A stretch of DNA of 64,000 nt from JBBRCE01 sp038205115 (GCA_038205115.1 JBBRCE010000022.1:1-64000), one strand, 5' to 3'; shown: positions 25,616 through 35,366, counted from the first letter of the stretch. The notes: a model not told the origin generated them from the letters alone. Numbers and translations are program-made.

Positions 25616-26256
25616 GGTTCGATCGAGCCCCGATTCACGAGGGCACCATAGATCCCAATTGATCCGATCAAAACTTCAGCAGTCCGCACGCGCAGACGTA
25701 AGGAGGTAGGACGCATCGGTGTGTGTTTGTGTCTATTCCGCTTGTCGTGGATATCGCCAAGCGTCTGACAGCAGTTTATCAGCCGCGTTGTAAAAAGTAA
25801 ATAAAAGACTAACATGCGGCCAACCGCTGCGAATCGCCGTCAAAACATCAGTCAGGCACATCGACCTTACCCCGCACCAATACCGGCGCGAGGTCAAAAA
25901 CGCTGCCGCCAACGAGTCCACCCAGCTAGCTCGTTCGACACTTGCACGCCGCGCTCATGAATCGCTGGCCGCCAGGCCTCAACGTTCGCCCAGTTGCGAT
26001 CCGTCCTCGATCGGCTGCCTGACTTTGGCCGAATGCCTTGAAAAGTCGCTACAACACAACCGGCGGACACTTCGCAAAAAACGTTCGAAACTCGCCCAGG
26101 CAGTTTTCGGCGACTCTCTGGAATACGTTTGCCGAACCGCCTCGGTTCGTCAACAGTGGAGCAACGCTGGCATTTCATGGTTGTCTGGCAACGGTGCGTT
26201 AGCTACGATAAGAAAGTCGGATTGGCACCCAAGCCCCCACGTTGAGTCAGTTGCGC
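25616..26256. other. gene-poor stretch of 641 bases
   Basis: No frame here looks like a protein. It contains an RBS-like aaggagg at 25699-25705 with no start codon at the right spacing, and one GCTAGC (25925-25930). Divergent promoters for the neighbours must lie here; none is identifiable. Confidence 0.5.
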
Positions 26257-27105
26257 ATGGCAATCGAATTCCTGTGTCCTAACGGTCATAAACTGAGCTG
26301 CGGAGAAGAACGCGCCGGCCGGACAGCCAAATGCCCTAAGTGCGGCGTGGCCGTGCAAATTCCATCGTCGTCCACGTCGGTCGGGGGCACAACGGCCGGG
26401 GGCACAACGACCGGGGGTACAACCGCAACTGGTTCGGGCATCTTCAATCCCGCCAGCGGCAGCGACACTCGCCCGCGCGATTCTGGCGAGCTGCAAGTTG
26501 GCTCGGGCATTGGCACCAACACAATCACCTTTTATTGCCCCAACGGTCATAAGCTCAGCGGATCGATCAAGCTGCAAGGGCGCACCGGACAATGCCCACA
26601 CTGCAGCGAGAAGTTTCGGATTCCATCGCTTGAAGAACTTGAGGCGGCCCAGGCGCCCGCCGCCGAGCCTGAGTCGGGCGGCGGACTGACAGGCTTGTGG
26701 GATACCGCCTCAGCTGCGGCACCGGCGGCCGACGAGCCTCACGAACCAGAACCAACCGAGGCACAGCTTGATGTGGAATTCGGCGTTCCGGCCAACGAAA
26801 CGATCGCGACGGCCGACCCTGACTTCAATTATTTCGAAATGCCGGAAGAAGCGCACCCACTCTGCCGGTTGTTCGATAAGCTGTGGGAAGAAAAAACGCA
26901 TGGCGGCATTGTCGAGTTGCACATTCGCGATGCCGGCACGCTGGTGCCCGATTGGTTCGAGCGGCGTTTGTCACTCGAGTCGCACGGGCTGTTTGCGGTT
27001 CAGGCGGCCGACGGGACGCTAACGCTCACGGCCGTCGCTTGGGAGTCGGTCATTCGTGTGGTCGTTCGAAATGTCGTAGCGCTGCCCGAAGGCATGTTCG
27101 AGTAA
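26257..27105 (+). CDS. double zinc-ribbon protein of unknown function
   Basis: 282 residues from the ATG at 26257 (an earlier ATG at 26242 adds five residues). Two near-identical zinc ribbons occur: residues 4-40 with CPNGHKL then CPKC, and about 92-125 with CPNGHKL then CPHC. Each uses C-x2-H...C-x2-C (Cys, His, Cys, Cys). They are joined by a Gly/Thr tract (GGTTA, GGTTT, GGTTA). A C-terminal region of about 110 residues contains LCRLFDKLWEEKTHGGIVELHIRDAGTLVPDWFE, unrecognised by me. No membrane segment. The duplicated ribbon suggests binding of nucleic acid or a protein partner. Confidence 0.7.
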   Translation: MAIEFLCPNGHKLSCGEERAGRTAKCPKCGVAVQIPSSSTSVGGTTAGGTTTGGTTATGSGIFNPASGSDTRPRDSGELQVGSGIGTNTITFYCPNGHKLSGSIKLQGRTGQCPHCSEKFRIPSLEELEAAQAPAAEPESGGGLTGLWDTASAAAPAADEPHEPEPTEAQLDVEFGVPANETIATADPDFNYFEMPEEAHPLCRLFDKLWEEKTHGGIVELHIRDAGTLVPDWFERRLSLESHGLFAVQAADGTLTLTAVAWESVIRVVVRNVVALPEGMFE

Positions 27106-27151
27106 ACCGACCGCGGCAACGACGACTCCATTTTCAATTCGATCGGAATCC

Positions 27152-27865
27152 ATGGCGGAACTGGGCGTAAACATCGATCACGTGGCGACCGTGCGGCAAG
27201 CGCGGCAAACGTACGAACCGGACCCCGTCTGGGCGGCGGCGCTGGCCGAACTTGGCGGAGCCGACGGCATTACGCTGCACCTCCGTGAAGATCGCCGGCA
27301 TATTCAAGATCGCGACTTGCGACTGCTCCGCGAAACCACGACCGTCAAACTGAATCTCGAACTGGCCTGCAGTTCGGACGTGGTCGACATCGCTTGCCAA
27401 CTCAAACCGGATCAAGCCACCTTGGTGCCGGAACGCCGGCAGGAAGTCACCACCGAAGGCGGGCTCGACGTCGGCACGTTCCAGCAAGAAACGGCCACCG
27501 CCATCAAGCGTTTGCAGGCTGCCGGGATTGTCGTGAGCCTGTTCCTTGACGCTAATCCACGACAGATCGAACTGGCCCATCAGTTGGGCGCGGACGCCGT
27601 GGAATTGCACACCGGCCAATATGCCTTGGCGCGAACGGGCAAACCGCAACAGCAAGAACTGATCTTGCTCGCGCGCGGTGCCGAGCAAATCCGCAGCCTG
27701 GGCATGACTCTCAACGCCGGCCATGGTTTGACGTATCGCAACGTACGCCCAATCGCGCAGTTGCCCGGTATGGCGGAGTTGAATATCGGTCACAGCATCG
27801 TGGCCCGCGCCATCATGGTGGGGTTTCAGCAAGCGGTGCGCGAAATGAAAGATTTGATCCGCTGA
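27152..27865 (+). CDS. pdxJ: pyridoxine 5'-phosphate synthase
   Basis: PdxJ joins 1-deoxy-D-xylulose 5-phosphate and 3-amino-2-oxopropyl phosphate to form PNP in the DXP-dependent vitamin B6 route. 237 residues, a TIM barrel with the family's motifs: LGVNIDHVATVRQAR, the GADGITLHLREDRRHI block, VTTEGGLDV, AVELHTGQYA, and AGHGLTYRNV near the C-terminus, and its usual length. The DXP substrate ties it to the MEP pathway seen elsewhere in the window. Confidence 0.95.
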   Translation: MAELGVNIDHVATVRQARQTYEPDPVWAAALAELGGADGITLHLREDRRHIQDRDLRLLRETTTVKLNLELACSSDVVDIACQLKPDQATLVPERRQEVTTEGGLDVGTFQQETATAIKRLQAAGIVVSLFLDANPRQIELAHQLGADAVELHTGQYALARTGKPQQQELILLARGAEQIRSLGMTLNAGHGLTYRNVRPIAQLPGMAELNIGHSIVARAIMVGFQQAVREMKDLIR

Positions 27866-28059
27866 CGAGCCTTTCGGCAAATCGTATCTCGCAAATATTG
27901 CGGCCGTTGCCGAGCTCGCAAATCAAGTTTTCAAAACTGGGCGTCGAACCACGCCGAGAATCGCGACGACTTTTCGTGGGAATTACCTTGACCGGCCCGC
28001 GCGCCTTCTGCTATGAATTACGGCAGGTTTGATCCATGCTTTGCGGTGAAGGATCGGCA

Positions 28060-29250
28060 ATGCGACGTCGCTTGCGAGGGTTTACCCTCGTCGAACTTCT
28101 GGTGGTCATCGCCATCATCTCAATTTTGTTGGCACTGCTGCTACCGGCGGTGAACAGCGTGCGCGGTTCTGCACGCCGCACGCAGTGCCTCAACAATCTA
28201 CACAACCTGGCGTTGGGCGTGCTGCAATGCGAAGAGCACCAAGAAACGCTGCCGACATACTTTGGTAACTTTCCGGCGCACAGTGGAACACGTATCAACG
28301 GTAGTTGGTTCGTGCATATCATGCCGTATGTCGACGAAAGTACGGAATACCATCAGATCGAACGGTTGCCTTCGGCATTAACCTCCGAGACCACCGGCGC
28401 GACCAAAGTCCTGGTCACGCCGGCCAGTTCCGATTACGCCGCCGCGCGCTGGGATAACAACGGCGGCCACTTCGAAACGATCGTCACTGGCGACACGGGG
28501 CAAACCACCGATCACGTGGGCCATACCTATCAAACCGGCGGCGTGCAAACACAACAAGTTTGGGTCGGTCCGCCACGCATTTGGGTGCCGCAAGTTGGCA
28601 CTCCGGCGGTTTACTCCACGCCAGGCGTGGTCAGCTACTACAAGATTCTCGCGCGGTCGCGCAAAGTGTTTCCGGTTTTGCAGTGCTACGCCGACCCCAG
28701 CGATTTCCGCCCAAATCAAAAAGTCATTTGGAAGGATAATTCTGAGTGGTCGTTCACAAACTACCAGGCCAATGTCCAGGCATTTGGCACGTTTACGGAT
28801 GCCAAACGAACGGTGTTTAGCGCCGCCATTCCGACAACCACCACCAACATCCGCGACGGAAAATCGCAAACCATCATGCTCGCCGAAGGCATGCGCTACT
28901 GCGATTCCAGCTATCGCCTGGCGTTTTGGAGCGATTCCAACTTTCAGAACTCGCATAATTTTGGCATCGATTGGAAAGCCCGGCGCAATACCTGGATGTT
29001 CCAATCGCGCGCAGGCCGCACCACTTGCAACAATTGGCGCGTGCAGGCCAATCACGGCAACTTAATCAACGTCTCCATGTTTGACGGCAGTGTCCGCTCA
29101 ATCAGCAAAGACATCTCTCGCAAGGAAATCACCGATCCCGACGTCGAAGGCACCGAGTCTGGTGTCGATCCGCAAGTCGGCACGGTCAACGGCACCTGGG
29201 ACCGGTTGATGCTACCCAACGATCGCGAAGCCATTCAGGACGATTTCTAA
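28060..29250 (+). CDS. DUF1559 protein with prepilin-type leader
   Basis: 396 residues from the ATG at 28060, with GAAGGAT before it. The leader RRRLRGFTLVELLVVIAIISILLALLLPA is a type IV prepilin signal (cut before the Phe; Glu5 present). The DUF1559 domain follows, with NNLHNLALGVLQCEEHQ and a C-terminal H-x9-DG: HGNLINVSMFDG. This family is very expanded in planctomycetes and is thought to form pseudopili. The HEAT lipoprotein gene starts right after its stop. Confidence 0.88.
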   Translation: MRRRLRGFTLVELLVVIAIISILLALLLPAVNSVRGSARRTQCLNNLHNLALGVLQCEEHQETLPTYFGNFPAHSGTRINGSWFVHIMPYVDESTEYHQIERLPSALTSETTGATKVLVTPASSDYAAARWDNNGGHFETIVTGDTGQTTDHVGHTYQTGGVQTQQVWVGPPRIWVPQVGTPAVYSTPGVVSYYKILARSRKVFPVLQCYADPSDFRPNQKVIWKDNSEWSFTNYQANVQAFGTFTDAKRTVFSAAIPTTTTNIRDGKSQTIMLAEGMRYCDSSYRLAFWSDSNFQNSHNFGIDWKARRNTWMFQSRAGRTTCNNWRVQANHGNLINVSMFDGSVRSISKDISRKEITDPDVEGTESGVDPQVGTVNGTWDRLMLPNDREAIQDDF

Positions 29251-29664
29251 ATGGCCGATTTGCCCGTTTCGCCCACAGCATCGCGCGCTGTCGCTTGCCG
29301 CGGCCTAATGATTTTGCTCTGCGGCTTGCTCGCGTTGGCAGGCGGATGTGCGGCGGATACGGTGCAATCCGGTCAAGCCGATGTTCAGGCGCTCACCGGC
29401 AGCGACGCCGCAGCGCAATTGCTGGCCGCGCGGCGTATTGGCGATGCCCATTGGGTGCCGCCGGCAGCCGTGCAGCCGTTGGTCAAACTGCTCAGTTCGA
29501 ACGATGTCAAATTGCGTCGCGCCGCGGCTGATGCCCTGGCGTGTCTCGATGCCGCGGCCGGACGTGAGATCACGCCCGCCATTTTGGCGGCTCAAAAGAC
29601 CGAACGCGACAACGGCGTACGGGCGGTGCTTGAGAAATCCATCGAGCGTTTCAATGCCCCGTGA
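29251..29664 (+). CDS. HEAT-repeat lipoprotein
   Basis: 137 residues; its ATG follows the TAA of the DUF1559 gene with no spacer, so the two are translated together. A lipobox (LALAGGC, about residues 27-33) predicts a lipoprotein. Two to three helical repeats follow (AAAQLLAARRIGDAHWVPPAAV, VKLLSSNDVKLRRAAADALACLD), HEAT-like. The head MADLPVSPTASRAVACRG before the signal core is longer than usual. Confidence 0.78.
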   Translation: MADLPVSPTASRAVACRGLMILLCGLLALAGGCAADTVQSGQADVQALTGSDAAAQLLAARRIGDAHWVPPAAVQPLVKLLSSNDVKLRRAAADALACLDAAAGREITPAILAAQKTERDNGVRAVLEKSIERFNAP

Positions 29665-29778
29665 GTGGAAAACAGCGACGCTTGATTTAGGGACTCGCGG
29701 AGGTCACAATTTCCCTTGCTCGTCGAGAGGAATTGGAATGCCGAAATCGAACCACCCGTTTAGCATGAGGAGTGACAG

Positions 29779-30174
29779 ATGATTTTGGGAGCGGAGATTG
29801 CGATAACACTATTCGGTCTCATGGCGTTGATCAACGGCAAATGGTCAATCGGCAAAGAGGGACATATCATCGGTGGACGAGCGCGTCTTTTGGGAGCACT
29901 GGCCGTGGCAACGGTGCCGGTGATCGTTATCGTGTTGTTCGGCATTGCATTGATGATCTTCGCCGCTCAAGGTGAACGAGCCGAAGTTACGCTCAAATCT
30001 CCAGCGTTTACGATTGGTGGTGAGATTGGCACACTTGTCCTTTGGTTGATTTTTTTTTGTGCTCGCCAAAATATTCGGCAAATCGAACCTCGCTCCCCAA
30101 GATCCTCCAGTGAGCTGATCCAACCGCGACCTCGCGATCGTCAACAATTGTTGGCAATGATTGTCGGACGCTGA
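29779..30174 (+). CDS. small membrane protein of unknown function
   Basis: 131 residues, GAGGAGTGACAG before the ATG gives a good RBS. Hydrophobic segments at about residues 1-20, 38-65 and 80-100, and a basic, Pro/Arg-rich tail (RSPRSSSELIQPRPRDRQQ) that is likely cytoplasmic. No family recognised. Confidence 0.62.
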   Translation: MILGAEIAITLFGLMALINGKWSIGKEGHIIGGRARLLGALAVATVPVIVIVLFGIALMIFAAQGERAEVTLKSPAFTIGGEIGTLVLWLIFFCARQNIRQIEPRSPRSSSELIQPRPRDRQQLLAMIVGR

Positions 30175-30205
30175 AACAGATCAGGCATTGCATTTACCGA
30201 CGATC

Positions 30206-30484
30206 TCACGACCCCGTCATTGGCGTTTGCTTGGTTGTAATCCCAGGGCAGGTCTCCGCCATTTCAGCATTCAGCTTGATGAAGTCGCGCCACTTGGCCG
30301 GCACGTTGTCTTCGTAAAAGATCGCTTCGGTAGGGCACTCGAACGCGCAGGCGTTGCAATCGGTGCAGCTATTCGGATCGATGTACAGCATGTTTTCGCC
30401 TTTGTGAAAACAATCGCAGGGGCAAACCACCACGCAGTCGGTGTGATTGCAGCCAAAGCAGGGCGCGGTAACGACAAATGCCAT
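30206..30484 (-). CDS. 7Fe ferredoxin (FdxA type)
   Basis: 92 residues from the ATG at 30482-30484, behind AAGGA; upstream codons in the frame are not ferredoxin-like. It matches bacterial 7Fe ferredoxins: MAFVVTAPCFGCNHTDCVVVCP gives the C-x7-C-x3-CP of the 3Fe-4S cluster (Cys9, 17, 21), and CTDCNACAFECP the C-x2-C-x2-C-x3-CP of the 4Fe-4S cluster (Cys40, 43, 46, 50). The tail EAIFYEDNVPAKWRDFIKLNAEMA is characteristic. It is an electron carrier; its partner is not known. It is divergent from the sigma factor gene. Confidence 0.92.
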   Translation of the reverse strand: MAFVVTAPCFGCNHTDCVVVCPCDCFHKGENMLYIDPNSCTDCNACAFECPTEAIFYEDNVPAKWRDFIKLNAEMAETCPGITTKQTPMTGS

Positions 30485-30628
30485 TTTTGGAAATCCTTGA
30501 TGTGAAGTGATATGCTGACATTGAGTACATGCCCGGACGTTGAGTGTTTTGGCCACAACGCAAAAAAGATTTCCAAGAATTTTCCGCCGCATTTCGGAAC
30601 TTGTCGTAAAACAGCTTGGCATCGATCT

Positions 30629-31231
30629 GTGAATCACGAATCGTGGACTTCGTCTGAACTCCTGGCCAACGTGCGAGCGGGCGACGAGCAGGCCGCGGCG
30701 GCAATTTTCGAGCGCTATGTGCAGCGATTGACGTTGTTAGCCCGCGCGCGGCTCTCACCACGCTTGGCCAGCCGTAGCGATCCGGAGGACATTGTGATGT
30801 CCGCCTGGCGAAGCTTTTTTGTCGCCGCGCGTGCTGGTCGTTTTAAATTGGAACGAAGCGGCGATCTTTGGCGGCTGCTCGTTTCGATCACCATGCACAA
30901 GCTCTACCGTCAGGTCCGCCGCGATTCAGCAGTTAAACGCGCCATCGGCCGCGAGCAATCGGTCGATTGGCACGACGATCATTGGCAGCCGATCGACGAT
31001 CGCGAGCCGACGCCGGACGAAGCGGTTACGCTCGCCGATGAACTTGAGTCGATCCTGGCGCGGCTCGAACCAGTGCGACGCCGCGTTCTGGAATTACGGT
31101 TACAGGATGAACCACTGCCTGTGATCGCGCGTGAAACGGGGCGCTCCGAGCGTACGGTCCGCCGTATCTTGGCGGAACTCGACCAGCAACTTCGCGAACT
31201 GCTGCTCACGCAACGGCAGTCCGATGAGTAA
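30629..31231 (+). CDS. planctomycete ECF-type sigma factor
   Basis: 200 residues from the GTG at 30629; an ATG at 30512 is in frame but would overlap the ferredoxin promoter and adds a head without sigma features. Region 2: AIFERYVQRLTLLARARLSPRLASRSDPEDIVMSAWRSFFVAARAG; region 4: LEPVRRRVLELRLQDEPLPVIARETGRSERTVRRILAEL with the helix-turn-helix. The SDPEDIV...SAWRSFF wording is typical of the planctomycete ECF groups linked to Ser/Thr kinases. The kinase gene overlaps its last three codons, and no anti-sigma gene is present, so phosphorylation by the kinase is the likely control. Confidence 0.87.
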   Translation: MNHESWTSSELLANVRAGDEQAAAAIFERYVQRLTLLARARLSPRLASRSDPEDIVMSAWRSFFVAARAGRFKLERSGDLWRLLVSITMHKLYRQVRRDSAVKRAIGREQSVDWHDDHWQPIDDREPTPDEAVTLADELESILARLEPVRRRVLELRLQDEPLPVIARETGRSERTVRRILAELDQQLRELLLTQRQSDE

Positions 31232-32528
31232 GACGGAATCGTTCGAACACAGAGTCGCCGCTTTCGAAGCGGCCTGGCGAACGGGCACGCCGCCGCCGGA
31301 CATTGCCGATTATCTCTCGTCGGGCGCACAGGTCACGATGGAAATTCAGCAGCTACTCATGCGCGAGTTGATCTGCATCGATCTAGAAATGCGCTGGCGT
31401 CACTCGCAAGACAAAAGTGTCACCGTCAAACCGTTGGCAATCGAACACTACTTGCAGCGGTTTCATCCCGCGGACGCGGACGAGTCGCTTTGGCAGGAGC
31501 TGATTGCCGAGGAATATCGAGCGCGGCACCGCTGGGGTGATCGCCCCACGGCAACGAGCTACTTCCAGAAGTTTCCGCAACTGCGCGAAGTCCTTGCGTC
31601 GCGGCTGTGCGACATTGATCGAGAACTACAGATCGAAAGGGGCGAACCGCGGCACGCCGAATCGCCGTCGGTAAGCGTTAGGAATGAAGATCTGGCAATC
31701 GCAATCGGCGGACGCGCTCCGCTCGATTATGCGGATTTTGTACTGGAAAAGTTAATCGGCGCCGGCCGAACCGGAAAGGTCTATCGCGCGCGGCAAATCA
31801 GCACCGGCCGAAATGTGGCGATTAAATATTTGCGCAAAGAGTTCATGCGACAGTCGGCCGTCGTACAGCGATTTATCGTCGAGGCCGCGACGATTTCGCA
31901 CTTCGATCATTCGGAAATCGTCTCGCTGGTTGGCCTGGGCAAGACCGCCCGATCCTATTTTATCGCTATGGAATTGGTCGATGGTCCCGATCTGGCCAAA
32001 GTCATTCGGCGCGGATCAATTCCGATCGCAACCGCGCTGCACTGGACTCGGCAAGCGTGCGGGGCACTTGCGCATGCACACAATCGTGGAATCATTCATT
32101 GCGATTTGAAACCAGGCAATCTGTTCTTGGATGCTCACGAACGCATCCACGTTACTGATTTTGGTATTGCGCACAATCTGGCGACGGAGCCTTCCGCTTC
32201 CACCTCTTTGCAAGGCACGGCACCATTCATGGCGCCAGAACAAGTTTCGGGATATTGGGGTCCGATCGGTCCGCGGACCGATGTTTACGGATTGGGCGCG
32301 GTGCTGTTCACGTTGCTGACAGGCCAGCCACCTTGGACGGGGTCGCGAGTGGCTGACGTGCTGGCGCAAGTCGTTTCCGTCATGCCTGCCAGGGCAGTCA
32401 ATCAATTGCGGCCAGACGTCTCAGAACAACTGGCGGAACTCTGCGCAAGCTGCCTGGCCAAAGCGCCTGCGGAACGGCCATCGTCCATGCAAGCATTGGA
32501 CGATGCATTGGGAATCGCCGAAACATGA
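31224..32528 (+). CDS. serine/threonine protein kinase, non-RD
   Basis: 434 residues from the ATG at 31224, which overlaps the sigma factor stop. An N-terminal domain of about 165 residues of unknown fold (LLMRELICIDLEMRWRHSQD, RPTATSYFQKFPQLREVLASRLCDIDREL) precedes the kinase: glycine loop GAGRTGKVYRA, VAIKYL (Lys), Glu in FIVEAATISH, HCDLKPGN for the catalytic loop (HCD in place of HRD), VTDFGIAH, APFMAPEQ. It has no membrane segment, unlike most PASTA kinases. Non-RD kinases are often not regulated through activation-loop phosphorylation. It very likely acts with the overlapping sigma factor. Confidence 0.9.
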   Translation: MSKTESFEHRVAAFEAAWRTGTPPPDIADYLSSGAQVTMEIQQLLMRELICIDLEMRWRHSQDKSVTVKPLAIEHYLQRFHPADADESLWQELIAEEYRARHRWGDRPTATSYFQKFPQLREVLASRLCDIDRELQIERGEPRHAESPSVSVRNEDLAIAIGGRAPLDYADFVLEKLIGAGRTGKVYRARQISTGRNVAIKYLRKEFMRQSAVVQRFIVEAATISHFDHSEIVSLVGLGKTARSYFIAMELVDGPDLAKVIRRGSIPIATALHWTRQACGALAHAHNRGIIHCDLKPGNLFLDAHERIHVTDFGIAHNLATEPSASTSLQGTAPFMAPEQVSGYWGPIGPRTDVYGLGAVLFTLLTGQPPWTGSRVADVLAQVVSVMPARAVNQLRPDVSEQLAELCASCLAKAPAERPSSMQALDDALGIAET

Positions 32529-32783
32529 TCTTCGCCACGAATGCGCTGCGGCCGGCAGCAGGCGGGCCGAGGGCGTCGTGTTTCCGCACCCAGCTTGCAG
32601 GCTGCTGGTCTCAACGGCTAACAGTAGAGGAAGCCGAGGCGCGTATCTCGTTGATAATCCAAGAGTATCTTGGAGCCCAGATCGCGCCGCCAAGAGCGGC
32701 TCTGCCACACGCTGCTTGAATTTGTGCTTGGCGGTTGGCATGATAGTGGCATCGTTTTGACCCCCTCTTGCCGGCGGCAGCAC

Positions 32784-33947
32784 ATGGCCACAACCTATAC
32801 TTCCAAGATCGATGTCAAATGCTGGAAAGAGCACACCTGCGTCGGTTGCGGCGGATCGTTCGCCTACTTGTTCGAGCGAAAGATCAAAGGCACGGGGTCA
32901 ACGGCCGCCGCTGCAACAGCGGCTGCGCGTACAGCGGCCGAAAAGGCCGTAAAATCGCAAGTCGACCAGCACCCTTGCCCAACGTGCGGGCTGTTTCAGC
33001 CTGACATGATCGGCGCGCAACGCGCGGCGCGCCATTGGTACGTGTTTTGGGCGGCAAGCGCGCTTGTTGGGCTGCAACTGTTGCTGTTGGCGTTCGGCGC
33101 GCTGACGGCCGTTGATGTGGCCTGGAGCATTTCGATTGGCCTGTTGGCGCTGACGGCCGTCAACTACGTGATTGCGGCGAAAAATCCCAATCGCGATCCC
33201 GAAAACAATCGCGCAGTAGCGCTCGAAAAAGTGAATTCCAAAACGCTGCACCTGGGGCAACCCGGCAGCGGCAGCGCGCCCGACCAGCAGTGGCTGCAGC
33301 CCGTCTGGTCCGTGGGGCAGTGGATCGCAATTGGCGCGTTGGTTTTCGCCAGCTTGTTGGCCGCGTTTGGAGAACAGGCGCGGTTCGTACACGGTTGGCC
33401 CGTTAGCGACGCATTTCATCCGGGCGTGGTTGGGCCGGGCGATTCCGCCTGGCTTTGGTTGCCGACCAAGATTAGCAGCGTCAAAAGCAATTGGTACGGA
33501 GCGCCGGTGGTGATGGCCCGCCCGGCCGATAAACCGGATGCCGCGCCGTGGAATATTCCCGCCACGGCAAAACAAGACAACTGGGGCGATCATCTCAGTG
33601 TGAAGTCGTCGGAAACAGATTCGAGCAGTACGCTCTGGGTGCGGATCAAAGTGCCGGAAAAAGGCCAGGCTCAAGCCGGCCAAACCCTGCACTTGGACAT
33701 CAGCATGCCCTACAGTTATCCGAAAATGCAGGGCGCCGGCGTGTTTAATGTTGAAAGCGGCGTTGCCAACCATTCCACTGACGTGGTGTTATCCGAGGCC
33801 GGCGCGGGGCAACTTTACAACAATATCTGGTGGATTGGAATCGGAGTCGGCATCTCGCTGTTCTTGCTCGGCACGTACTACCTGGCTCGCTGCGCAAACA
33901 ACGATTGCAAACTGGCGATTCCCACCAAGGTGTCAACGGTTGAGTAG
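32784..33947 (+). CDS. zinc-ribbon membrane protein of unknown function
   Basis: 387 residues from the ATG at 32784; the frame before it is Arg-rich. An N-terminal zinc ribbon (CVGCGG at about 17-22, CPTCG at about 61-65) is split by an Ala-rich helix. Two or more membrane segments follow (about 85-140), another near 190-205 (WIAIGALVFASLLAAFG), an outside domain of about 130 residues, and a last segment (WWIGIGVGISLFLLGTYYLA). The pattern of zinc ribbon facing the cytoplasm plus an outer beta-rich domain is seen in several planctomycete proteins; the role is unknown. Confidence 0.72.
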   Translation: MATTYTSKIDVKCWKEHTCVGCGGSFAYLFERKIKGTGSTAAAATAAARTAAEKAVKSQVDQHPCPTCGLFQPDMIGAQRAARHWYVFWAASALVGLQLLLLAFGALTAVDVAWSISIGLLALTAVNYVIAAKNPNRDPENNRAVALEKVNSKTLHLGQPGSGSAPDQQWLQPVWSVGQWIAIGALVFASLLAAFGEQARFVHGWPVSDAFHPGVVGPGDSAWLWLPTKISSVKSNWYGAPVVMARPADKPDAAPWNIPATAKQDNWGDHLSVKSSETDSSSTLWVRIKVPEKGQAQAGQTLHLDISMPYSYPKMQGAGVFNVESGVANHSTDVVLSEAGAGQLYNNIWWIGIGVGISLFLLGTYYLARCANNDCKLAIPTKVSTVE

Positions 33948-34130
33948 GACTTTCAGGCAGTCAACTGCCAAAAAAAATCGCGGGACCATGTATTGACGGC
34001 TGCGCACAGCGGGCCGTCGATCCCTATCGACCTCGGCCGGCTTGGAATATCATGGACGTCACGGCGCAATCTGCCGGTTAATGCGATTTTCCCCTATGTT
34101 CAGAAAGTCCGATTTTTCGGATCCGGTTTC

Positions 34131-35243
34131 ATGGCACGCGTGGTGTTGGCAATGTCGGGCGGAGTGGACAGCAGCGCGGCGGCCTGGCTGCTGCGCGAAG
34201 CTGGCCACGAGGTGATTGGCCTGTTCATGCGACATGGCGAACCGATCACCGCTTGCGCCAGCGACAAGCCGGCGTCGCTACTGCCCGTGGTCAGCACGCG
34301 TTTGGACCATAAGCAGGGCTGCTGCACGGCCAGCGATGCCGAAGACGCGCGGCGCGTGGCCGATCGGCTCGAGATTCCGTTTTATGCGCTGGATTTCCAA
34401 GAGGAATTCAGCCGCATCATGGACTACTTCGTTGAAGAATACACCGCCGCGCGTACGCCTAACCCGTGCGTGATGTGCAACAACTGGCTCAAGTTCGGCA
34501 AGCTGTTCGACTACGCAGATCGCGTCGGTGCGCAATACGTGGCCACCGGCCATTATGCGCGATTACTGCCCACCGCGGATTCGGCCACGCCGTCTTTGCA
34601 TCGTGGGTTGGACGATGGTAAGGATCAAGCCTACGTGCTGTTTGGCGTGCAGCGACACCTCTTATCGCGCATGCTGCTGCCGATTGGCGAATATCAAAAG
34701 CCGGAAATCCGCGAGTTGGCCCGCAAAGCTGGCCTGCGGGTGGCCGACAAACGCGACAGCCAGGAAATTTGCTTCGTCTCCAGCGGCGACCATGCCGATT
34801 TTGTTCGCCGGCGACGCGGGGCCGATATCGATACCTCCGGCGAACTTGTGTTGACCGATGGCACGGTGGTCGGTCGCCACGCAGGGCTCGAACAGTTCAC
34901 CATCGGACAGCGTCGTGGCGTCGGACTGGCCTTCAGCGAACCGCGTTACGTAGTCCGCATCGAAGCCGAGACGCGCCGCGTGGTGATCGGCCTGAAAAAC
35001 GACCTGTCACGGACCGAGTTGACCGCCAAGGATGTCAACTGGCTAGTCGATCCGCCGACGTCGCCTACTGTTTGTCAGGTTCAGATCAGGTACAATAGTG
35101 AAGCTGCGCCGGCTTTGGTGGAACCGCTGCCAGCCGGACGAATCCAGGTGACATTCGACGAGCCTCGGCATGGTGTGGCGCCCGGACAAGCGGCAGTGAT
35201 CTTCGCTGGCTCGCGCGTGCTCGGCGGAGGTTGGATCGAATGA
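34131..35243 (+). CDS. mnmA: tRNA-specific 2-thiouridylase
   Basis: MnmA (TrmU) puts sulfur on U34 of Lys, Glu and Gln tRNAs. 370 residues from the ATG at 34131; the preceding open frame has no family features. The PP-loop SGGVDSS binds ATP, the first catalytic Cys is in NPCVMCNNWLKFG and the second in SQEICFVSSGDH, followed by TIGQRRGVG. Between the PP loop and NPCVMC there is an insertion of about 20 residues (CASDKPASLLPVVSTRLDHKQGC) compared with E. coli. The C-terminal beta-barrel (GRIQVTFDEPRHGVAPGQAAVIF) is intact. Confidence 0.94.
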   Translation: MARVVLAMSGGVDSSAAAWLLREAGHEVIGLFMRHGEPITACASDKPASLLPVVSTRLDHKQGCCTASDAEDARRVADRLEIPFYALDFQEEFSRIMDYFVEEYTAARTPNPCVMCNNWLKFGKLFDYADRVGAQYVATGHYARLLPTADSATPSLHRGLDDGKDQAYVLFGVQRHLLSRMLLPIGEYQKPEIRELARKAGLRVADKRDSQEICFVSSGDHADFVRRRRGADIDTSGELVLTDGTVVGRHAGLEQFTIGQRRGVGLAFSEPRYVVRIEAETRRVVIGLKNDLSRTELTAKDVNWLVDPPTSPTVCQVQIRYNSEAAPALVEPLPAGRIQVTFDEPRHGVAPGQAAVIFAGSRVLGGGWIE

Positions 35244-35366
35244 GCCATTGATCTTCGACTAACAGAATACTTAGTTTGCACCGGTCAGCGTTCCGTCGAA
35301 CGGACATTTTTCGCTGCCGGCGGTTGGCAGGATTTTGCACCTCACAAAAAGCGTAGGACTTGAAAC

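Noticed and set aside
25699..25720. Strong RBS-like aaggagg in a gap
   Set aside because: No start codon at a usable distance and no coding frame follows.
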